Shown piece after piece: positions 22,655 through 33,307 of a stretch of DNA of 64,000 bases (positions are counted from its first letter, which is position 1; every line of letters starts with the position of its first letter). Position numbers and translations under genes: made by a program. Source of the DNA: Moniliophthora roreri (taxonomy: Eukaryota; Basidiomycota; Agaricomycetes; Agaricales; Marasmiaceae); the NCBI GenBank assembly GCA_001466705.2, contig LATX02000243.1, positions 62,001 through 126,000 on the forward strand. Direction: 5' to 3'. The notes under the pieces were generated by a model, which was not told where the DNA came from, ran no database searches, and saw nothing but the letters and a program-made list of their open reading frames with translations.

Positions 22655-25600
22655 AGAGGTGGAAGAGGCCGATGCTCTTTCCACCTGCAATCACGATCTC
22701 GAACGTTGTACTAGCTAAGTTAAATCGAAACTCTATGCGAATTCCTATTCAATACAACGTCGGGACAGAAATCGTTGAAATGAAAGCCCTGATCGACTCA
22801 GGTGCTGGAGGACGCTTCATCTGTGAAGAAGAAGCACGAAAACTCAAGAAACCCTGGACGAAACTAGATAAACCCATCAAGGTTTTCAACGTTGATGGAA
22901 CCCGGAACAAAATCGGTTGGGTCACCCATTCCATCGAAATCGACATCACAATTGGAGATAAATTAATGAGGAAAACCTTGTTAATATCAGGACTTGGACT
23001 GGAATGGATCATTCTAGGATTACCCTGGCTCCAAGATAATAACCCAGATATTGATTGGATTACCAGAGTAGTCCATTTCCAACCAAGGCGAAAGGTTATG
23101 GTTAAACGGCTGATGAAACCATTCATTGGAGTCTTTGATGAAACCAAACAACTCGATACCAGAATATTGGACAAGGTTGAAGATGACGAAGTGTTAATTC
23201 GATCTTTTATTTGAGGAGAAGAAGACAGTGATGAAATCCGAATCAACGCTAAGTTGTCTGCTTCTCAGGTACTGGCACAAGCTCACGAGGTCAAGGCAAA
23301 ACCATTAGAGGAACTTCTTCCACTGTATCTTTCTGATTATTCAGATCGATTCGAAAAGAAGAAAGCCGAATGATTTCCACCCTCTCGACCATATGACCAC
23401 GCGATCGACCTCAAACCAGATTTCAAACCACGAGACTGCAAGATCTACTCTTTGTCACCAAAAGAGTGGATTGAGCAAGACAAATTCTTGGACGAAAATC
23501 TACGCAAAGGGTACATTCGACCTTCGAAATCCCCGATGGCGTCTCCCTTTTTCTTTGTAGCCAAAAAGGAAGTGGGGGCGTTACGACCTTGTCAAGACTA
23601 CCGAGATCTGAATAATGGAATGATCAAAAACCGTTACCCTCTACCATTGGTCACGGACCTCATGGACAAACTAAAGACGGCAAAAGTCTTCATGAAGCTA
23701 GATCTACACAACGGATACAACAACATATGGATCAAGGACGGTGACCAATGGAAGGCGGCGTTCAAAACACCCCGAGGCCTTTTCGAACCCATGGTTATGT
23801 TCTTCGGTTTGACAAATTCCCCAGCAACGTTCCAAGCATTCATGAACAATATCCTCAAAGACTTTATCAATGAGGGTTGGTGCGTGGTCTACATGGATGA
23901 TATTTTGATTTTCTCTGACGAGATCAACATCCATTGACTCCACACGAGACATGTTCTAGAGCAATTACGAGAAAATGACCTGTATCTGAAACTGGAGAAA
24001 TGCGAGTTCAAAGTCGCAAAAACGCTCTTTTTAGGAATGGTCATTACACCGGGACATATATTGATGGACGAAATGAAACTGGCTGGGATCAAAGATTGGG
24101 AAGCTCCCAAAACAGTTAAAGGTGTGCGATCGTTCCTTGGATTTGCAAATTTCTACTGCAAGTTCATAGGAAAGTACGCAGAACTGGCGCGACCTTTGCA
24201 CGAATTGACGAAGAAAGATACAAAATTTGAATGGACCAAACTACGAGACGTCGCATTCAATGTCTTGAAAGCAAAATTCCTACAAAGACCGATTTTACAA
24301 ATGCTGGACGACGAGAAACCATTCATCATCGAAGCTGATGCATCGAAATGGGCCACAGGGGTGGTACTAAAACAACAAGGTTCCGATGGAGAACTCCACC
24401 CATGTGGATACATCTCACACGCGTTTGCCACAACCGAATGGAACTACAAGATCTACGACCGCGAACTCTTGGCAATCACTAACACCCTGAAGGCCTGGGA
24501 GCACTATCTCCTAGGAGGAGCACACCCGGTGACAGTTCTATCTGATCACAAGAACCTCACTTACTTCCAAACTGCCCAGAAACTAAATCGACGACAGGCC
24601 AGGTTGAGTCTGTACTTGACTCAATTCGACCTTAGACTGGTGCATGTTCCAGGAACAAAGATGGTACAATCCGATGCTCTTTCACGATGACCGGATGTAG
24701 TGGATGAAAAAGAGAACGATAATGAAGACATCGTCATGTTACCAGATAAGTTATTTGTTAACGTGATCAATATAGAGCTGAAAACGATGTTGGAGGAAGC
24801 CTTACCAAGCGATGAATTCCTTCAAATGACAATAGAAAGCCTGATCGAGAAAGGGATGCCACCGATCAAATCTTCTTTGCAAGACTGGCGAACAGAAGGA
24901 AATCTATTGTTTTACAAAGACAGAGTCTATGTGCTGAATGATCCAGACCTACAAAGGCTTATAGTAAAGACAATTCACGAAGCGTTACCTCATGGACACC
25001 CAGGACAATGGAACACAGTGGATCAGGTGCAAAGAGACTATTGGTGGCCAGGAATGACAAAGTTCATCAAATCATTTGTTGATGGGTGTGCTGCATGCCA
25101 ACAAATGAAAGTGAACACACATCCCACACGAACGCCAATACAACCCATTGGGGGACACAAAGATGCGTTACCGTTCCAAATCATATCGATGGATTTAATC
25201 ACAGATCTACCCAAGATTACGGATTGCGATTTGATATTGGTCATGGTCGACCACGTGGCTATGAAGGGGGTGATTTTCATCCCCTGTAACAAGAAGATCG
25301 ACGCCACAGACACAGCGGAGCTACTTTTTCAACATGTCTACAAGCACTTTGGATTACCTGACAAGATCATCTCAGACCGAGACCTGCGATTCGCAGCTGA
25401 AGTCTTTAAAGAGATGGGAAAATTATTGGGAATAAAGCAAATGCTAAGTACCGCTTATCATCCTCAGACGGACAGAGAGACTGAAAGAGTAAATCAGGAG
25501 GTAGAGATCTTCCTTCGATTCTTTTGCGCCAAAGAACAGACAAAATGGAAGGACCTCCTTCACTTTGCCAAATTCGCACACAATACCCAAACACATTCGG

Positions 25601-26212
25601 TCACAAAGAACTCTCCTTTCTATCTCACAATGGGATATCACCCCCGACCTCTTCCCACTGTCTTCGAAAAAAACCATGATTCCCTCGGTGGAGAAAAGAG
25701 TGACTGAATTGAAGAAGTTGAGAGAAGAGACATCAGCCTTACTGGACATTGTGGCAAGAAAGGTGAAAGAGAGAAGTGGAAGAGATCTAGACAAGTTCGA
25801 AAAGGGTCAGAAGGTCTGGCTAGAAGGGAAGAACTTGTCCTTGGGATATCCATCTCCAAAACTATCCCTGAAATGTGAAGGACCTTTCGAAATCACAGAA
25901 GTTTTAGGACCCGTGACGTACAGGCTGAAACTTCCATTCCAATGGAGGATTCACCCCGTTTTCCACACTGGTCTATTGTCATGATACAAAGAAACCGACG
26001 TCCATGGACCCAACTTTCTGGAACCACCCCCAGATATAGTCGAAGGACAAGAAGAATATGAGGTCGACGCTATCATTGGACATCAACCAAAAAGGAAGAA
26101 TCAACCCCCTAAGGAATACCTTGTCTCCTGGAAAGGATATGATTCCTCACACAATCAGTAGCTGAAGCCAGCTGGCCTAAAGCACTCGATGGAGTTGTAT
26201 CTGGAATATAAA
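22651..26212 (+). pseudogene. pol: pol: protease, RT, RNase H, integrase, chromodomain; broken by TGA codons and one frameshift
   Basis: One reading frame from 22651 to 25707, offset -1 from gag. Protease ALIDSGAGGRFI (about 22785-22820). RT (about 23450-23940): [24 protein letters not shown], and the catalytic YMDDIL. RNase H: FIIEADASKWATGVVL and LSDHKNLTYF (about 24320-24560). Integrase: an HHCC zinc site (IHEALPHGHPG ... CAACQQMK), then the DDE core with MDLITDLP, SDRDLRF and RETERVNQEVE (about 25190-25500). TGA interrupts at 23212, 23371, 23935 and 24688. An extra A in the A-run near 25668 moves the frame; the new frame carries KVWLEGKNLSL and HPVFHTGLLS-TGA (25982), then a chromodomain (EEYEVDAIIGH...YLVSWKGYDSS, about 26055-26150) where the aromatic-cage Trp position reads TAG. 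Confidence 0.9.
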
Positions 26213-26252
26213 ATTGTGCATAACTTGCGCTAATCCCCATCCCAATCGAAAC

Positions 26253-27566
26253 ATGTCTTCCTACACCAACCCTTCTGTCTGAGTCAGTCAACCCCCTTTC
26301 AATCCTCCAGCTCAAGTCTTCCCAGACGACGCTGTTCATACTGAACCCTTCCATCCTTCAACATTCGAATTGCTGTACCTGCTAAACAGCGAACACTACA
26401 ACGAAGAGATGATGACCACGATCGAAAATAGCAGCAAAAGGAACCATGCCCTCTATGGTTGCCTCCTTTTTCTATGAGGTCAATGACAACAATTGCTGGA
26501 AAACATGACAAGACTAGATCAACACATGGGCATGCTAGCCCAACACATCTCAGATGACAAAACCTTCATGGTGACCGGAGCTATAGCAGTACTGCATCCC
26601 ACTCTCGATGTTGCAAACTTACCACTTCATGTGATCCTCCCAGACACAGATCCTGACGGAGATCGCTTCACTATGGATGAGGACATCAGCCCCAACGAGC
26701 CAGCCTTCCTCAGGAAGGTTATCGCCTATTAAAGAGGTCTCAGAAGGGCAACCAAGATCACCAAGGGCCAATTCCTCCTCCAGCTTAGACAGCGAAGTAT
26801 TGGAGCGGTTCAGACCCCAATCCCCTCCTCCTCTATCCCCCAGACCCACGCAACCGTACACGTGGATGTACCTCCCAACAGAAGAAGCAAGACTCCCATA
26901 GCAGGCATCAGCAGTTTACCTGCTGACCAGCGAACCCTTCTCTACCCCGATCCATTCCCCATTACAGATGACACCCAAAGTGATGACTCAGACGTCTCCA
27001 ACACCAGCAGAAGAGCTGGAAAATTCCCCGACGTCTCTCCTCCAACTACCCCACCCGCAATGTCTCCCAGCCATGAATTCCCCTCCGCCTCTTCCAGTAC
27101 AACTGAACCTTCCAGAAGAACCTTTCAGGCGGCAAGACTTTCTCCAGACCTCCCGAACCCCATACACCTCCCCACCCCCATTATCCCCATCAACCCAGAC
27201 ACCCAACGTCCCTATCGTGTCAGTGTGGGACAACGAGGACGCAGAGCCGGACAACAGGGCTTTGCCAATCAACTCGACATCAAGCAGTCCTATAACGCAT
27301 ACTACGGCACTACTCGACGAGGTTCACCAAGAGTTGAGTGTCCTGTGTGCAAACTGGGAGAGCACTGCGCCGTCGACTGTGTGGACTATATCTGCCCGGT
27401 TTGCGACACTCATAAAGCTGGCCATCTCTCTGGACATTGTAGGGACAGAAGAAGGTCTACAAGAACTGTGGGACGAAACGATACCGGCGGCACATCAACT
27501 CTTGACGTTGATTGGAGAGATGATACCACATGGGACGACGCCGACTATGGAAATGGAGAACAGTGA
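26253..27566 (+). pseudogene. Extra 3' ORF of the chromovirus with two zinc knuckles
   Basis: After the chromodomain a further coding stretch begins at the ATG 26253 (MSSYTNPSV). It includes TFELLYLLNSEHYNEEMM and LDQHMGMLAQHISDDKTF, a Pro/Ser-rich middle, and near the end ECPVCKLGEHCAVDC (CX2CX4HX4C) followed by YICPVCDTHKAGHLSGHC, i.e. two adjacent knuckle-like motifs. It is broken by TGA at about 26280, 26476 and 26482 and by TAA at 26730. A second open frame (26677-26901 and 26968-27570, continuing past a TGA to 27744) overlaps it and also looks protein-like, so the ancestral frame path is uncertain and may involve indels. Function unknown; an RNA-binding role is suggested only by the knuckles. 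Confidence 0.6.
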
Positions 27567-27748
27567 ATGACCTCAAGACCCACCTTTGGGAGATGGAATT
27601 GTCGTCGACATGGGTTCTCCAGAAGGACCAAGGATATTCAGGAGGGTAGATCGAGAGACAGAGATGAGGGAGCCGAGAGAGCCGCAGTGGCAAGGCGAGT
27701 GGCTTGTAGAAGGACAGCTGATAGTTTCAAACGTGTAAGTTCGATGGT

Positions 27749-27758
27749 AAGACAGGGG
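27749..27758 (+). other. Polypurine tract candidate
   Basis: AAGACAGGGG lies three bases before the 3' LTR start, the expected place for the plus-strand primer; the C makes it an imperfect purine run. Confidence 0.5.
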
Positions 27759-27761
27759 TAA

Positions 27762-28404
27762 TGTTACAATCACACAGACAGACAATCTTTTTCTCTCTTC
27801 TTTCGCTCTTCTTTCTTTTTCATACTCACTGCTTTGACACTTTAGCGCTTTCGAGCACTAGTTTCCCTTCTTCCACCTATGCTTCTTATTAACATCTGGA
27901 CATATACACCTTCCCAGTCCCCTTCTCCGACTTCATGCCTATCTTTCTATTTAAAATGTCATCGCTATGTCATTCTTGACATCAGCATGATATCATTATT
28001 CTATTTGTTTCTTTCCCTTTCTATTTATGATGTGATGTCATATCTGACGTCGCTTATTGTATCATTATATTTATTTTTACTTCCTCGACATCATTTCTGA
28101 TGTCATTTTTCTACTTATGATGTTGTCAAAGGCACATTCTATTTACTAAACAAATGATGTCGACCTAGCATTTTGTACACAAACTAGTAGCTACAATCGT
28201 TGTATAAGTAGATAGTTTACAGGTCTAAGCTAACTCAGCTTGACCTGGTTAATCCTTTGGAACTCTTGCTCACATCGACCGAACTCTCGGAAATTTAGCA
28301 AAAGCTAGAGAACTCCAACTCGAACTTGATCCTTTAGTCAACTTAGTGCTGCTACGTCATAGTGGTTGTTGAGTTGTTGTCGTTGCTGCGCAAGTAACAT
28401 AACA
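27762..28404 (+). repeat. 3' LTR (643 bp)
   Basis: Direct copy of 20717-21359 with 16 differences. Thirteen fall at positions where one or both copies read CG while the other reads TG or CA (including one ACAT/ATGT pair explained by an ancestral ACGT). Confidence 0.95.
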
Positions 28405-28409
28405 GTATC
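28405..28409. repeat. Right 5-bp target site duplication GTATC
   Basis: Matches the pentamer at 20712-20716. Confidence 0.92.
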
Positions 28410-29158
28410 AGTCTGGGAGTCGTATCATGTGCTTGAGGTTCCTTGGGAAGGTAGTGGCTGGCAGTAGACTAGCAGAAGGAACTAGTGAGGGACTTGGCAA
28501 GGAAACTGGCAAGGGAGCTGGCAAGGGAGAAGGGGAAAGCAAGTGATGAGCTGGCAGGACCGAGCTATATCTTGGGAGTTTCTGAACAACTGTACAGCTG
28601 TGACATTGGTGGCTTGTAATGTCACATGACATCACCATGCAAACAGCTTTTGAACTTAACTGTTCTCATTTTCCCTTGCTCCCCCATCATCCTGGCACCA
28701 ACCTGGCACATACTATACAATACAATATCTCCTGCATAAGACCTTGTTGAACCTTAGTACCTTTAAGACTACATATTACCATTCTGAGCATGGTCTAATT
28801 GAATGATTCAGGTGCACTGAAAGTCGCGAACAGCTTCTGCCTGAATTATGCTGAAATCATTGTAATTCAGCCTGCCAGTCCCTGAGTGCAGAGTAAATAT
28901 TGCTAATTCATATGAAATCTGCCAAATTACGAAAAGAGGTTTTTCCTAATGTAATATGCCAATTCTGATTATTATTAACTTGAAAGGACCAAATGTTACT
29001 CACAATGTGTGAACCTTCTCAATGCATATTGTACCCTGTGTGTGGGTGCTGCATCTGCGTCTATCCAGGTTACAAACCATAAATCAATTTTAGACATCTG
29101 AGATAGCTTGTAAGTACCTGCCAGCCTCCATTGGCCAAAGCAAACTCCTGCACTAGCA

Positions 29159-30900
29159 TCATCTAGATATCACTTTTGTGACATTTTGTACCTTAAGCTG
29201 ATAGAGATGTGTCAAGTCTCTGATGATCAAATGTCTTGGTTGGCCAATGCTTCGAGATGGTGCTACTACTGTGCTATGAGTAACCCAAGTAACCCAAAAC
29301 CTGCATGGAGAGATGTACTCACAGAACCTATGAGCCTTTTTTCCAGAGTTCTCTAAGTCATTCACAGCTAAGCCTAGGTGACAAGAATGAATGCCTTGAG
29401 CTTTCCCTGTCAATGGAAGCCTAGACACTTGACTTTGATCGGGCCTGCACTAGTGGGAATCACTCCAACCAATTCATTTGGTGCTGTTGAGTTGGAGTAT
29501 TGATGAAGTTTTTGAGCTTGTCGGTCAAGAAGACTGAAGTTGTCGAAACATAAAAGTTTCACTTGGGAAAATATGTTTGAACATTTGTATTGTAGCAGGG
29601 TTGATCTGTTAGACATTGATATCCTGATGTTAGGTCAGATGCAACCAGTTCTTGTTAAATTTTTCTGACACACACTTGTAGCCTTATTACTTAATTATCC
29701 TGTTTTGACCTTCTTCGCAGAGTTTAAGCTCCTTGAACAACCTTGGAAGGCTTTTGAGTCTTGACTGAAATGTAGTAATGTGGACTAACAGAAATAGTGT
29801 CTTGCAAATCGAGATGGAGGTTGAGTTTGGAGTATGCATATCTATCAATCTATTCCACCTGCTGCCTTTTTCTTCATGCACATGCTCTTTACATGCTCAC
29901 TCTAACATCAATTCAATTCAATTGTATTAAGAAATACATTTTTCCATTCAGACTTGGGTTATATAAAATGAACACCCATATGGGGAAAAAGCAAAGGTGA
30001 AATGTATTGCAGAGCAGACCAAAAGTTCCCTTGAGCCAATCTAATTTCTCTACTAAGTGGATTGAGTTTTTTGAATACCAGTGGCCATCCTTTGGGAATG
30101 ACATGTAAAAGCACAAAACCAACTTGTATTGCTATGATCACTATGTGTTGGGTCTCTTCCAGCATACCAAGTGAATGGTTTCCAGAATACTTCCACTATA
30201 AACTGCATGTGATCAGAGGATGCAATACCATCATCACTGGAGGAGCATAGGAGGTCTACACAGCAAGTATCCATACCCAGAGGTAGGAGGCCTCCTTTCT
30301 CCCAGCTGAGCAATGCTATTATGTCCACATTTTCATCAAATAAGACCTGGAGAACACTGAGCATGAGACTGAATGGGTTCTAATGGCACATACCTGCTTG
30401 GTGTCATTATTGCCATGACAAACAGCCAAAGATAGCTGTTTGAGTTGATTGGTGTCAGAATACAAATCCTTGATATGTGCTTAAATTTTGTCACTTGGCA
30501 AAGCCTGCTTCTCACATATCCCCCACAAGTGGGGTAGAATGTATAGATCTATGATTCCAGAGAAGTCGATGTCTAAAGAACACCTGGCCAGAAGAAGAGT
30601 AACTTGAGATAAGACTTGTATTTCCTGCTCTTGAGACAGTTCAGGCCTCTTTTGATACCACATTCTACCTCAACTGGTTGAGCTCACATAGGTGAAGTAT
30701 GCATCCATGGCTCTGGTTGTCTTCAGGATTTGTACTACTGATCCCAGGATGCTGTGAGTCAGTGTGGATTTTGTCAAATCAAATTCAGTGTCTGATAATT
30801 GCACAAGGAGCTCTGAGTTGTTGGCCAGCATGACCTGAATCTTGTTCAGCAAGTAATTGTAGGAAACATAAGAATCATACCTGCATGTTAATATGGCAAA
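29159..30900 (-). pseudogene. Decayed gene-like segment in repeat A1 (unrecognised)
   Basis: On the minus strand several protein-like blocks appear in series: LLNKIQVMLANNSELLVQLS, TLTHSILGSVVQILKTTRAM then DAYFTYVSSTS (about 30900-30670), RPELSQEQEIQVLSQVTLLL and DFSGIIDLYILPHLWGICEK (about 30660-30485), KGGLLPLGMDTCCVDLLCSS (about 30300), and further fragments towards 29160. They are helical and leucine-rich like a large alpha-solenoid protein, but I recognise no family. Stops and frame changes separate the blocks, some of which may be introns. Copy A2 preserves the same blocks. Confidence 0.45.
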
Positions 30901-32563
30901 CCTAGAAAAGACCTGATTTTATTCAATTTACATTACTTTTGAATCAGAACGCTTTAATATGACATCAGATAATGGGTAATAAGGACTAGAGTAAGCCCAG
31001 TCTGCTAGTCATTGCCTTAGAGAAGCTACAGTGTGTTGGAAAGTACAAAGAGCTATATGATACACTATACAGAGGTGTCTAAGCTGTACATTCTGACTTA
31101 TCTATGTATCAGATCTGAAGCAGATCACTCCTGAAACCTGTAGAGAACCTAACTATGACCATACAAACATGTTGGCTAGTTAACTGAGCTCTCTCAAAGT
31201 GCTATCAATGGGATTTTTCAATTTATTCACTTTTCTATGACATCTGCAAAGTGCAACGTGCAGTCATACAGTACAGAGGTACTTAGAGAAGACATCAGAA
31301 CAGAGAGACAACTTGGAAAGGAACAATCAGAACAATCAGACAATGGAATTCAATATGCAGATCAGAATCAAAGCAGATAATCTCTTAATAAAGAGTTCTA
31401 ACATGGTGCAATGCAGCCTCAGAACAAGTGTAGCTACATGACTACAGATACAACAAGACATATAATTGATATCTAAGGAATGTGAAGTCCTAGATAAGAT
31501 CAAGAATGAATTATTAAAGGAGACAGGAATAGGAACAGTATGTTCCAGCCTCGGAAGCTTTGAAACCCAGACATCAGCAGCTGTGTGGATGCTGGAAAAG
31601 AGAATGTGGAACAGATGGACTCATCTGTCCATCCAGACCCACCTAGAAAAGAGAAAAATCAAATATCTAAGAGTCCAGAACACCAGAAAGCAGATACCTG
31701 TGTGGATATGGTCAGATACCCTAATGGCCAGACTCTGTGACATCCAAATATTCCCTCTTTTAGCATTTCAGTCACTTATTTATTATTTCCTGAATTATCA
31801 GACATTATTTATATTTTTCTGTAGATATATTCCATGGACCATATATAAGGACAGCTAGATATTTATATATACTCAAGTAACTCTGCTCCCTCTGATTGTG
31901 AATACATGATGAGTTTGTTTGGTGTATAATTGTGTGTGCCATTCCAGTTTTGCTTCCTCACTTTAGGCTCTGGAGATTGGTCCTGAGTGACTCCAGAGAG
32001 ATAGAAATCTGATAACAAACTTGCATCATAAGAGACAAAGAATAATATCTTTAGTGCACTTGGCACTTTTCTAAGAGATAACTTTACACCAAAAGTTCTG
32101 GTGGCTTTTGGAGTGTGGCCTGTGTTGGGTATCAGGTTGTGACACTTAGAGTCTTAACAAAGGAATTGGGCCTGTGATTAAGCTCTTTGTATAAAAACTG
32201 GTCTAGGACCTTTTCCAGTACACTGTGTGCTGTAGTTGTGTTAAAGAAGTCTTGAACTCTGTAGGGTCAGACTATATTGGCTACTGAGTCTTTTGGTGGG
32301 ACTGTAGCTCTTGTGTTTTGTGCTTTGTATTTGTGTGTTTGGATATAAACCCTTTTAAAACCCATATATATTCCTCTGGAGGTGAACACTTTGAAGTAGA
32401 TTGCTTCAATAAGAGAGGATCAACCTAGCTAAGGGTTTTGTTGGCATTCTAAGTGCAGCAACTCTGATCATGTTGATCCACACTTGCACAACAACCTGAG
32501 TTAGACTTTTGGAGGTTATCTTTTGGGTAGTTTTCCATTAGTTTTATCTTAGACAAATTAACA
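30886..32563 (+). mobile_element. 1.68-kb TG...CA element inserted in A1 (candidate solo LTR), copy 1
   Basis: Comparison with A2 shows an insertion between CATACCTGCA and TAGTGACTGG. Ends are TGTTAAT and ATTAACA, a perfect 7-bp inverted pair with TG...CA. Inside, in + orientation, a TATATAAGG box (31846-31854) is followed about 500 bases later by a region ending in ...GGATATAAACCC, equivalent to GAAATAAACC in copy 2, which contains an AATAAA signal. No coding sequence is convincing. A long solo LTR fits best, but I find no clean target duplication. Confidence 0.55.
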
Positions 32564-33307
32564 TAGTGACTGGCTCCAACATGTAAAAGGCATGGACAGC
32601 TTTCTTTGCTTGCTCATGTGCTGTTGATTCATCAAGATCCTGGGTGAGAGTGGATATTCAAACTTAGGTTGTTGAAAGGCTAGAATGGCTCAAGGACAGT
32701 TTTGAGCTATTCTGCAGCTTGTAATGCTGCTGGTTTCAGTCAATTTCGAAGGATGATAGCATGAGCATTTGTTCTTTGAAGCTTTCTATCAGAATTTGTT
32801 AGAGGCTTGGAAAAGAAAAGTTTGAGAGTATCTGGTGTCAAACAAACATGAAAAGCCAATTAAATTCACACCTACTAAACCCATTAAAAAAGCAGCATAA
32901 AATGTAAAATTATTGACACACCATCAATTGAACATAAACCCTAAAGAATGCCATTACCCCCTATTCCCATGAACAAAGGCTACAAAGTCCACTCTGAATA
33001 CAACATCCTGATTGGAGTGCACAAGAGGCAAGTTCACAAACTGAATGGTCACCAATGTGACAGTCAAAGGAAGCTGAGCATTCGGTGAAGTAGCCACCAA
33101 TGCAGGGAGGGAAGCAATGAAATGGCTCATCACCTTAGAGAAGGATCAACGAGGATCAACACTAAAAGGCGGTGAACAAAGAGGGACAACCAAGAGTTCT
33201 GCATGGGAAAGATGCATATGAATTCAGCCAAAAAAGGGTATTTACATTTATTGACAAATTGCCTTGATCAGAAGTGAGCATATACAGCCAAACCTTCAGG
33301 TTCAGCA

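Larger units (their letters stand above)
20717..28404 (+). mobile_element. Complete Ty3/Gypsy chromovirus LTR retrotransposon, 7688 bp
   Basis: Two LTRs of identical length (643 bp) with TGTTA...TAACA ends are flanked by a perfect GTATC target duplication. Between them, in order: self-priming site, gag with a CCHC knuckle, protease, reverse transcriptase, RNase H, integrase, chromodomain, an additional ORF, and a polypurine tract. The order RT-RH-IN and the chromodomain place it with chromoviruses; the self-priming site is of Tf1/sushi type. Its reading frames are broken by in-frame TGA codons plus one frameshift, so it is probably non-autonomous now. The LTRs differ at 16 of 643 positions, indicating an insertion that is old enough to have gathered mutations but structurally intact. 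It inserted into repeat unit A1. Confidence 0.95.
20059..33307. repeat. Repeat unit A1 (~3.9 kb once insertions are removed), first of two adjacent copies
   Basis: A1 begins with ATAAAATATAGTACAATTGA at 20059 and ends at 33307, where the same 20-base start motif recurs and copy A2 begins. A1 is interrupted twice: by the Gypsy element (20717-28404) and by a 1.68-kb TG...CA element (30886-32563). The stretch 28960-30885 aligns with A2 33338-35265 base for base apart from scattered transitions, and 32564-33307 aligns with A2 35266-36084. A2 lacks the portion corresponding to A1 20083-20711 plus 28410-28960. Confidence 0.8.

Noticed and set aside
22687..22778. Possibility that the element uses TGA as a sense codon
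   Set aside because: Host genes in the window stop at TGA and the sites look like decayed CGA; recoding is unnecessary.
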